DNA from: an uncultured beta proteobacterium
GTDB taxonomy: Bacteria > Pseudomonadota > Gammaproteobacteria > Burkholderiales > Burkholderiaceae
Direction of reading: 5' to 3'
Length of the DNA stretch: 7,104 nt
Assembly: GCA_903938955.1 (NCBI GenBank)
Contig: CAJAFJ010000172.1
Location: 1-7,104, forward strand
Position numbers and translations under genes: made by a program. Below, in pieces: positions 1-7,104 of the stretch; the first letter of the stretch is position 1, and each line of letters opens with the position of its first letter. Under the pieces are notes generated by a model that was given only the letters and a program-made list of their open reading frames with translations, was not told where the DNA came from and did not search any database.

Positions 1-17
1 ATTTTCGTCGGCTCCTT
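1..17 (-). promoter_or_regulatory. Ribosome binding site of a probable divergent gene starting just off the left edge
   Basis: Read on the minus strand, positions 17-12 give AAGGAG, followed by a 9-base spacer and then AT at positions 2-1. One further G just outside the window would complete an ATG at ideal spacing. This suggests a gene transcribed leftward, away from the histidine kinase, making 1-219 a shared divergent control region. The start codon itself is not visible, so this is inference from the Shine-Dalgarno match and spacing. Confidence 0.45.
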
Positions 18-219
18 CTCAGTGTTTGTGGCAAATGCGTGAATCGGGCCGAAATTTTGTGGCGCGCCATGCGTGATGAGCACAATGGCCGCCTGAGCAT
101 CCTGTGATGATGGCATTCGACTGTGTCGAAATTGCGGGGCAAATGTATCGAATGTTTGCAAGCACGCTGACCGGGAGGCGGCGCCCTAAAATGAAAACAC
201 ACGTCACCGTCTGAACCCC
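18..219. promoter_or_regulatory. Intergenic control region upstream of the kinase-regulator operon
   Basis: I see no convincing gene in this stretch. It holds an inverted repeat TTCGA-CTGTG-TCGAA (116-130) and a second TCGAA copy in GTATCGAA (145-152), which lies 22 bp downstream of GTGTCGAA (123-130), about two helical turns. GGCAAATG occurs twice (30-37 and 138-145) and ATGCGTGA twice (35-42 and 69-76). A -10-like TAAAAT sits at 187-192, but no -35 element stands at normal spacing: TTGCAA at 156-161 is 25 bp away. Repeats two turns apart would suit a dimeric OmpR-family regulator, but chance matches of this length are common. The actual promoter and operator are unproven. Confidence 0.35.
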
Positions 220-2262
220 ATGCCCTCCCATTCCCCCACCGATCCCCAGCAAACCCATTACCGGCATGAGCTGCTCCGTGCGGGGCTGGACCGGCTCGAC
301 CAGGGCCTGACCGTGATCGACGGCAACCTGAACATCGTGGCCTGGAACAAGGCTTTTTTGCAGCTGCTGGACTTTCCGGAAGAGATGGCGTTTGTCGGGG
401 CCAAGTTCGAGTCCTTTATCCGTTTCAATGCCGAGCGCGGTGAATACGGCCCTGGTGACGCTGACGAGCAGGTGGCCGAACGCATGCGGCTGGCCAGCAG
501 CTTTACGCCGCATTACACCGAGCGCGACCGCCCGGGGGGCCAGATTCTGGCAGTGCGCGGCGAGCCCCTGCCCAACAACGGTTTTGTGACCCTGTACACC
601 GACATCACCGCCAGCAGGCGTTACCAGCAGCAAATCCAGCAGCAAAACGCCGAGCTGGAAAGCCATGTGGCCGAGCGCACCACCGAGTTGCAGGCCACCA
701 ATGAGCGCCTTGTGATGGCCGATGCCGCCAACCAGCGCATGACCGAGGCGCTGCGCCGCAGCGAAGAAAACCTGCGCCTGATCACCGACACCGTGCCCGC
801 GTTGATTGCCTACTTTGACAAAGATGAAATCTACCGTTACGTCAACAAAGGCTACGCTGACTGGTTTGGCTTCGCCAAAGAAGAGATGCTGGGGCGCACC
901 ATTCTGGAGGTCGTGACCGACGAGCTGTATGACGACATTTCGCGCTACGTCAAACAAGCCTTGGAGGGCGAAAACGTCAGCTACGAATACGCCATCCACC
1001 GCCCCGGAGGCCGTGTGGTATACGCCCGCAGCGAACTGGTGCCCGAGCTGGACGCCCAGGGCCATGTGATCGGCTGTTTTGTGCTGTCGGTGAATATCTC
1101 CGACCTCAAAAATGCGCAGGCCGCCTTGGTGCATGCACAAAAAATGGAGGCGGTGGGCCAACTCACCGGCGGGCTGGCGCATGACTTCAACAACCTGCTG
1201 ACGGTCGTCATAGGCAACCTGGTCACCCTGCACGAACGCTACCCGGACGACCCCGACATTGGTGAATTTGTGGTGCCTGCCCTGAAGGCCTCACGCCGGG
1301 GGGCGGCGCTGATCAAGCGGTTGCTGGCGTTTGCCCGCAAGCAGCCCCTGACACCACGGCGCGTGAACATTTGCGAACTGGTGGCCGACAACCTGATCCT
1401 GCTCAAGCGCACGCTGCCCGCGCCCGTCAACCTGACCATCGCGCCCATGGACGTGCCGCTGTTCGCCATGACCGATGCCCAGCAGCTTGAAAACGCCTTG
1501 CTCAACCTGGCACTGAATGCCCGCGACGCCATGCCCGATGGCGGCGATCTGACGATCCGGGTCACCCGCCTGACGCTGGATGCGGGCAAAGTGGCTGATT
1601 TCGATGTCACCCCGGGCGACTACGTGGCCCTGACCGTGTCCGACACCGGCACCGGCATGGACAACGCCACCCAGGCGCGGGCGTTTGAGCCTTTTTTCAC
1701 CACCAAGCGGTTTGGTTCTGGCAGTGGCCTGGGCCTGTCCATGATTTACGGCTTTGCCAAACAGTCGGGTGGCGGCATCCGTATTCAGAGTGTGCTGGGC
1801 AAGGGCTGCGTGGTGACCCTGGTGTTGCCCTGCACCAGCGATACCCTGGAGGCTGAGCCGCAGGGTGGCGTGCAATCCAAGCCCAGCCGCCCCGCCTCTG
1901 ATCGCCCGCTGGTGTTGCTGGTCGAAGACGACCCCGACGTGCGGCGCGTCATCCGGCTGCAGCTGGTGGGCCTGGGCTACCCGGTGATCGAAGCCGACCA
2001 TGCCGCAGACGCTTTGCTGCTGCTGGCCAGCGTGCCCGCGGTGGGTATTTTGATTTCGGACCTGCTCATGCCCGGCGGCAAGGACGGGCGCACCCTGTGC
2101 CTGGAGGCCAGCCAGAGCGCCCCGCATGTGAAGGCCTTGCTGATGAGCGGTTACGCCGAAGGGGATGCCACGGCCCAATTGGGGGCGCCATCGCCGCAAC
2201 TGCTTAAAAAGCCATTTACCGAGTTGGAATTGCGCCAGGCGCTGGAAGGTTTGACATCATGA
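220..2262 (+). CDS. Soluble PAS-domain hybrid histidine kinase with C-terminal receiver
   Basis: This is a 680-residue sensor kinase that autophosphorylates on histidine and signals to a response regulator. The domains in order are: a PAS_7-like sensor (about 14-130, containing GLTVIDGNLNIVAWN), a coiled-coil linker rich in Gln/Glu (about 136-185), a second PAS domain (about 185-300), and HisKA with the phospho-accepting His321 in GGLAHDFNNLL. The HATPase follows, with an N box around Asn433 (LNLALNARDAM), a G1 box around Asp475 (SDTGTGMD), the F-box FEPFFTTK and the G2 box GSGLGLS. A receiver closes the protein (about 565-680) with acidic residues EDD at 569-571, phospho-acceptor Asp614 and Lys664. 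All catalytic residues look intact. No signal peptide or membrane segment is visible, so it probably senses a cytoplasmic cue such as a redox state, a ligand or energy; the ligand cannot be read from sequence. The ATG at 220 is the only start fitting the PAS_7 boundary, but it lacks a clear Shine-Dalgarno site. The stop overlaps the next gene (ATGA), indicating translational coupling. Confidence 0.93.
   Translation: MPSHSPTDPQQTHYRHELLRAGLDRLDQGLTVIDGNLNIVAWNKAFLQLLDFPEEMAFVGAKFESFIRFNAERGEYGPGDADEQVAERMRLASSFTPHYTERDRPGGQILAVRGEPLPNNGFVTLYTDITASRRYQQQIQQQNAELESHVAERTTELQATNERLVMADAANQRMTEALRRSEENLRLITDTVPALIAYFDKDEIYRYVNKGYADWFGFAKEEMLGRTILEVVTDELYDDISRYVKQALEGENVSYEYAIHRPGGRVVYARSELVPELDAQGHVIGCFVLSVNISDLKNAQAALVHAQKMEAVGQLTGGLAHDFNNLLTVVIGNLVTLHERYPDDPDIGEFVVPALKASRRGAALIKRLLAFARKQPLTPRRVNICELVADNLILLKRTLPAPVNLTIAPMDVPLFAMTDAQQLENALLNLALNARDAMPDGGDLTIRVTRLTLDAGKVADFDVTPGDYVALTVSDTGTGMDNATQARAFEPFFTTKRFGSGSGLGLSMIYGFAKQSGGGIRIQSVLGKGCVVTLVLPCTSDTLEAEPQGGVQSKPSRPASDRPLVLLVEDDPDVRRVIRLQLVGLGYPVIEADHAADALLLLASVPAVGILISDLLMPGGKDGRTLCLEASQSAPHVKALLMSGYAEGDATAQLGAPSPQLLKKPFTELELRQALEGLTS
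2244..2249 (+). promoter_or_regulatory. Ribosome binding site of the response regulator inside the kinase gene
   Basis: GGAAGG lies within the last kinase codons, 9 bases before the ATG at 2259. It supports that start and, with the ATGA overlap, coupled translation of the pair. Confidence 0.6.
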
Positions 2263-2999
2263 GCGCTGAATTGTTTCAAGCCCTCGAGGGGCCGCGCAGC
2301 ATCTACGTGCTCGACGACGACCCCGACATTTGCCGACTGGTCAGCAGCACCTTGCGCGAGTTTGGTTTCAAGACCACCGAGTGCCACAACGCCGCTGCCC
2401 TGCGCCGCCTCATGCTGGAACAGGTGCCGGACTTGTGCATCGTGGACCTCGGCCTGCCCGACGCCGACGGCATGGACGTCGTGCGCGAGCTGCAGGCGCG
2501 TTACGCCTGCGGGGTGATGGTGCTGACCGGGCGCGGTTACCTGAGCGACCGGGTCATGGGGCTGGAACTGGGGGCCGATGACTACGTGGTGAAACCGTTT
2601 GAGCCGCGGGAACTGGTGGCACGCGTGCGCAGCATCTTGCGCCGCCGCGACAAGAACGCCGCCGCATCGCCGGTACGCTCCCAGATCGCCGAGTTTGGTG
2701 GCTGGCGTTTTCTGGCCGACTCCAACCGGCTGTCATCCCCGGGCGGCCAGGAATGGACACTGAGCGCCGGTGAGTCGCGCATGCTGCTGCTGTTTCTGCA
2801 ACGCCCCAACCGCATTCTGGACCGCGAACAACTGTGCGGCGACCGCGACCTGTCGCCAATGGACCGGGGTGTCGACGTGCGCATCTCCCGGCTCAGGCGC
2901 AAGCTGGAGTCCGATCCGCAACACCCCAAAACCATTCGTACCGTGTACGGCGCCGGGTATTTGCTGGCGACCGAGGTGCGCTGGGTTGAGCGACCGTGA
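2259..2999 (+). CDS. OmpR-type response regulator (receiver plus winged-helix DNA-binding domain)
   Basis: This 246-residue transcription factor is probably activated by phosphorylation from the kinase encoded immediately upstream. The receiver spans about residues 14-130, with acidic residues Asp19-Asp21 (LDDDPD), phospho-acceptor Asp63 (CIVDLGLPD), Thr90 and Lys112 (VVKPFEP), a complete active site. After a short linker, the C-terminal part (about 145-243) is a Trans_reg_C winged helix, shown by WTLSAGESRMLL, by the recognition-helix region GVDVRISRLRRKLE and by the wing TVYGAGYLL. Length and layout match the OmpR/PhoB family (about 230-250). The RISRLRRKLE segment resembles OmpR more than PhoB. 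The start at 2259 overlaps the kinase stop and has a good ribosome binding site. Likely binding targets are its own promoter (1-219) and possibly the gene at 3161, but no operator can be proved here. Confidence 0.95.
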   Translation: MSAELFQALEGPRSIYVLDDDPDICRLVSSTLREFGFKTTECHNAAALRRLMLEQVPDLCIVDLGLPDADGMDVVRELQARYACGVMVLTGRGYLSDRVMGLELGADDYVVKPFEPRELVARVRSILRRRDKNAAASPVRSQIAEFGGWRFLADSNRLSSPGGQEWTLSAGESRMLLLFLQRPNRILDREQLCGDRDLSPMDRGVDVRISRLRRKLESDPQHPKTIRTVYGAGYLLATEVRWVERP

Positions 3000-3160
3000 C
3001 ATCTTCCGTGGCCTGGTGCCGCTTGCTTTTCCTGTTAGCGCCGTTATATGGGTTGGAGTGATTCAGACCGCCCACTTGATGCCAAAAAAGCGCAACATAG
3101 GGTTTGGATCGCCATTCCGTTGGGGAATGTGTTGAACCCTTGCTTTAACAGGAGCTCGCC
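3000..3160. promoter_or_regulatory. Leader/intergenic region before the small cysteine-rich gene
   Basis: I see no gene here. TTGCTT (3023-3028) and TATATG (3045-3050) are 16 bp apart, a plausible but imperfect sigma-70 promoter that would give roughly a 100-base leader. The nested inverted repeat at 3099-3140 would lie inside that leader. AGGAG (3150-3154) stands 6 bases before the ATG at 3161. I find no U-tract terminator for the upstream operon, so read-through from the response regulator is also possible. Confidence 0.4.
3099..3140 (+). repeat. Nested inverted repeat (possible mRNA leader hairpin)
   Basis: The outer arms AGGGTT (3099-3104) and AACCCT (3135-3140) are perfect complements, and the next three inner pairs could be G-U wobbles. 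The inner arms CATTCC (3113-3118) and GGAATG (3124-3129) are also perfect, with a 5-base loop. The element sits about 10 bases before the Shine-Dalgarno of the 3161 gene. It has no following T run, so it does not look like an intrinsic terminator. It might be a regulatory RNA structure or a palindromic protein-binding site. Confidence 0.4.
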
Positions 3161-3355
3161 ATGAATACAACTGAAAATCCCGTTGAAGAGCCGCATGTCG
3201 CATGCGCGGTGTGTCTCAAGGAAGTGCCGATATCCGAAGCGGTCGTACCTGAAGCGACGGACTACTTTGTGTACTTTTGCGGTGTGGGGTGTTTTGAAAA
3301 GTGGCAGGGCCAGCGCGAAATGCCCGCCGACCCAACGCCCAAAACGGGCGTTTGA
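3161..3355 (+). CDS. Small four-cysteine protein, DUF3330-like
   Basis: This is a 64-residue soluble protein with a clean start: AGGAG lies 6 bases before the ATG. Two cysteine pairs are visible, C15-x2-C18 in CAVCLKEVP and C40-x3-C44 in FCGVGC, separated by a short strand-rich segment (DYFVYFCG). This is the hallmark spacing of a small treble-clef or TRASH-like metal (probably zinc) site. The CAVCLKEVP...YFVYFCG pattern and the length match my memory of the DUF3330 family, whose function is not established; I have some memory of relatives near mercury-resistance transposons, but no mer or transposase gene is visible here. There are no signal peptide or membrane segments. The C-terminus (from about residue 50) is polar and probably disordered. 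It may bind metal or act as a small adaptor; neither is demonstrated. It is co-directional with the kinase-regulator operon but separated by 161 bp, so it is probably transcribed on its own. Confidence 0.8.
   Translation: MNTTENPVEEPHVACAVCLKEVPISEAVVPEATDYFVYFCGVGCFEKWQGQREMPADPTPKTGV
3334..3353 (+). terminator. Hairpin overlapping the stop codon, possible terminator
   Basis: AACGCCC (3334-3340) and GGGCGTT (3346-3352) form a perfect 7-bp stem around the loop AAAAC, ending in TTT within the stop codon region (3351-3353). The GC core followed by three T's resembles a short intrinsic terminator located between convergent genes. The T tract is short (TTTGACAGG), so efficiency is doubtful. The minus-strand reading is nearly symmetrical and could serve the converging gene as well. 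Confidence 0.4.
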
Positions 3356-3376
3356 CAGGCGTTTCCCCTCTTGCGG

Positions 3377-5041
3377 TCAAGCCAGGGTGCTGGGGATTTT
3401 CGACGCGGGGGCGCCCCCAGTGCGCAGGGTCAATCCACCGGCCTGGCGCTTTTGCTCACCCAGGGCGGGTTTGAGGCTGTGGGTTGCGTAGCGGGTGCGC
3501 AAATCCTGCACCACTTGTGTCAAGCGCGGGGCATCTTCAATTTTGTGGGCGTATTTGTGCAGCACCAGGTGCGCTGTTTCAATCAGCTTGCCACTCAGTG
3601 TTTCGTTGCCGTGCAGGATGAGGTCGTTGACCGCCCCTTCAGGGTTGCCTTGCATGCTGATCAACATGGCGTGCTCGGCGAGCTTCATGATGCGGGTGTA
3701 GGCGCCCCGCACGGTGATGGCATAGGGTTCGTGGGCCGCCGCCGCGCCCGCCAGGAGTTCCGTCATGGAGCGGTTGGTGCAGAAACGCATGCTCACGGTT
3801 TCTACGACCGATTCCACTTCTTCCAGTTGAATCGCTTTACACGCCAGTTGCGCCATCAATGACAGAAAATTGGAGGCAGATTCAAAATCGAACTCAGGCG
3901 TTTTGACCGCTTGGGCCATGGCCCGAATGGCGTTGAGTGCCTCTGCAAACTGGTGGTTCTGGATGGACGACAAGACCTCAACCACCTGGGCCAGGCGTTG
4001 ATGGCGTGCGCTCTTCGGGTTTCGTTCGATCAGCCGCAAGAAATCATCCCGGCAGCGCTGCAAGCCTTTGCGGTCGCCATTTTCAAGGCGGGTGAAGGCC
4101 AGCAGCACCAGCGACTGGCAGTCGAACATTTTGGAGTCGAGCCCCAGCCGGGCGGTGCGGTCGAGAATTTTCTCGGCCTCCACCCGGTCGCCGGAGTAGT
4201 AGGTCATCATGCCCAGGTTCTGCAAGCGGCTGATGGAGGCCGGGGTCAGTTCGCTGGCCATTTTGTAGGTGGCCAGCGCACGGTCAAATTTGCCCAGCTC
4301 AAATTGGGCGCGCCCCATCACGTCGTAGGCATCGGCGTAGGTGGGATCTTCGTGAATCAGGTTTTCCAGCGTGGTGCTGGCCTTGGCGACCTGGCCTTCG
4401 TCCAGCAGCGAGCGGGCCACGCCCAGCTTGGCCCAGGGCAGGGTTTTAGCCGCGACCACGGCTTCGTACAGGGCTTGTGCCTGCGCACATTTACCGGTGC
4501 GCAGCAGCAACTCGGCCCCGACGCGGGCGGCATACAGCCAAAACCGGCCGCGTGTTTCAAACCGGTGCAGGCAGAGGGCGGCCGCGTTTTCAAAGTCTTC
4601 GGCCTCGATGGCGGTAAAAATTTCTGCCAGCGAGATTTTCCGAATCCGGGCCTGGCGCAGCCGGTCGCCCAGCTGGGTGGCTTTGTGCGGTTTGAGCAAA
4701 TAGCCGTCCAGTGCCGATTCGGCCGCCTCGGCGACCTTGGCGTAGGTGGCCTCGCCCGTGATCATGATGAAGACGGTGGAGAAGGGCAGCAGCTGGTTGC
4801 GCCGCAAATCATCCAGCAGGTCCTGCCCCGACGTGATTTCATTGGCGAAATGAAGCTCGCACAAAACCAGGTCAAACGTGCGGTACTCCAGCTGGCGCCG
4901 CGCATCGGCCAGCCGTGAACTTTGCACGATCGTCCCCATGCCGAAGTCGCGCAACTGCGACACCAAAATGGAGCGCGAGGTCGGGTTGCTGTCAATCACC
5001 AGCGCCAGCGAACTGGACAGGTCGTCTTCAAGCAGTGCCAT
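3377..5041 (-). CDS. Receiver-like domain fused to TPR repeats (atypical response regulator)
   Basis: This is a 554-residue cytoplasmic protein. The N-terminus (about 10-135) folds like a CheY receiver: LVIDSN gives Asp17, and ITGEAT (Thr95) and LLKPHK (Lys117) are the conserved Thr and Lys. The expected phospho-accepting Asp is Glu62 (LVLCELHF), and only one acidic residue of the usual pair is clear. Residues about 140-305 are tetratricopeptide repeats, best seen at 235-267 (YADAYDVMGRAQFELGKFD...). The remainder (about 305-530) is helical and TPR-like but degenerate, ending in a low-complexity tail. There is no DNA-binding or enzymatic domain, so it probably acts as a protein-interaction scaffold. 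The ATG at 5041 is the first in-frame start after an in-frame stop about 50 bases upstream; only a weak GGATGA lies before it. It follows the malic enzyme gene by 108 bp in the same direction. Partner and target are unknown. Confidence 0.88.
   Translation of the reverse strand: MALLEDDLSSSLALVIDSNPTSRSILVSQLRDFGMGTIVQSSRLADARRQLEYRTFDLVLCELHFANEITSGQDLLDDLRRNQLLPFSTVFIMITGEATYAKVAEAAESALDGYLLKPHKATQLGDRLRQARIRKISLAEIFTAIEAEDFENAAALCLHRFETRGRFWLYAARVGAELLLRTGKCAQAQALYEAVVAAKTLPWAKLGVARSLLDEGQVAKASTTLENLIHEDPTYADAYDVMGRAQFELGKFDRALATYKMASELTPASISRLQNLGMMTYYSGDRVEAEKILDRTARLGLDSKMFDCQSLVLLAFTRLENGDRKGLQRCRDDFLRLIERNPKSARHQRLAQVVEVLSSIQNHQFAEALNAIRAMAQAVKTPEFDFESASNFLSLMAQLACKAIQLEEVESVVETVSMRFCTNRSMTELLAGAAAAHEPYAITVRGAYTRIMKLAEHAMLISMQGNPEGAVNDLILHGNETLSGKLIETAHLVLHKYAHKIEDAPRLTQVVQDLRTRYATHSLKPALGEQKRQAGGLTLRTGGAPASKIPSTLA
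4637..5014 (-). other. Receiver domain with Glu at the phospho-acceptor position
   Basis: The segment encodes residues about 10-135 of the receiver-TPR protein. The codon at 4858-4856 (GAG on the minus strand) encodes Glu62, aligned with the end of strand beta-3 where receivers carry Asp. Thr95 and Lys117 remain. Glu here is known in other receivers to mimic the phosphorylated state, so the domain may be constitutively in one conformation. That last point is inference. Confidence 0.7.
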
Positions 5042-5149
5042 CAGCGTCGTTTCATCCGCAAGGCGGTAGCAGGGGCTAAGTACAAAATGGGATCACCTCG
5101 GGTCTTTTTATTCACAAAATAATAGCACTACGCCGCCCCGCTGGCGCGG
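5042..5149 (-). promoter_or_regulatory. Gap between malic enzyme and receiver-TPR genes
   Basis: This 108-bp gap holds no gene. Just after the malic enzyme stop, the minus strand reads GCCGC-(9 bases)-GCGGC, which could form a 5-bp GC stem. An AT-rich stretch follows (TATTATTTTG, then GAATAAAAAG), but the T's come about ten bases late, so a terminator call is weak. The AT-rich segment could equally hold the promoter of the receiver-TPR gene. I find no -35/-10 pair at good spacing. Confidence 0.3.

Positions 5150-7104
<1,955 letters not shown>

Noticed and set aside
156..192. Sigma-70 promoter TTGCAA ... TAAAAT for the kinase
   Set aside because: The two hexamers are 25 bp apart, far beyond the usual 16-18; only the -10-like box is retained as a weak hint.
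19..1233. 404-codon open frame on the minus strand across the kinase N-terminus
   Set aside because: It overlaps the well-supported kinase, its translation is His/Gln/Gly/Val-rich without recognisable motifs, and it is the expected antisense shadow of a GC-rich gene.
1291..2199. 302-codon minus-strand frame inside the kinase
   Set aside because: No family motif is visible and the composition is biased toward Gln, Gly and His; a shadow of the kinase and receiver coding frame.
3183..3491. 102-codon plus-strand frame overlapping the small cysteine gene
   Set aside because: It shares bases with the DUF3330-like gene in another frame, lacks a ribosome binding site, and runs into the convergent gene.
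3911..4918. 335-codon plus-strand frame opposite the receiver-TPR gene
   Set aside because: It is antisense to a gene with clear receiver and TPR motifs; the translation is low-complexity (Gly, Gln, Val, His) with no domain.
5125..5149. Intrinsic terminator of maeB from the GCCGC/GCGGC stem
   Set aside because: Only a 5-bp stem with a 9-base loop, and the T-rich tract begins about ten bases late; mentioned in the gap entry but not called as a terminator.

Overview
This window looks like chromosomal DNA of a GC-rich betaproteobacterium. The best guess is Burkholderiales, Comamonadaceae (Rhodoferax/Polaromonas-like). The basis is the high third-position GC of all five genes, the MaeB-type malic enzyme, and the PAS_7-type soluble hybrid kinase. 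The taxonomic placement is inference from protein style, not a database match.

Layout, left to right. Positions 1-219 are an intergenic region. Its left edge carries a good Shine-Dalgarno site on the minus strand, so a divergently transcribed gene probably starts just outside the window. Positions 220-2999 hold a two-gene, plus-strand signalling operon with a 4-base ATGA overlap: a soluble hybrid histidine kinase (PAS_7, coiled coil, PAS, HisKA, HATPase, receiver), then an OmpR-type DNA-binding response regulator. After a 161-bp gap containing a nested inverted repeat comes a 64-residue four-cysteine protein of the DUF3330 type (3161-3355). A hairpin overlapping its stop codon separates it from two minus-strand genes. 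The first is a 554-residue receiver-TPR protein (3377-5041). The second, upstream of it in the transcription direction, is the C-terminal ~650 residues of an NADP-dependent malic enzyme of the MaeB type with its phosphotransacetylase-like tail (5150-7104). The malic enzyme runs off the right edge.

How the genes relate. The kinase and OmpR-type regulator almost certainly form one signalling unit, with a cytoplasmic stimulus, since no membrane segment is visible. Because the kinase is a hybrid, either it phosphorylates the regulator directly from its HisKA histidine and its own receiver modulates this, or an HPt protein encoded elsewhere completes a relay. The receiver-TPR protein is a separate regulator whose receiver has Glu where the phospho-accepting Asp should be. 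It is probably a phosphorylation-independent scaffold. The malic enzyme is central carbon metabolism (malate to pyruvate plus NADPH) and has no evident link to the signalling genes beyond adjacency.

I saw no CRISPR array, tRNA, rRNA, insertion sequence or phage gene. The region is largely ordinary chromosome. The points most worth a second look are the degenerate receiver, the hybrid-kinase/regulator pair without a visible HPt, and the structured leader of the small cysteine protein.
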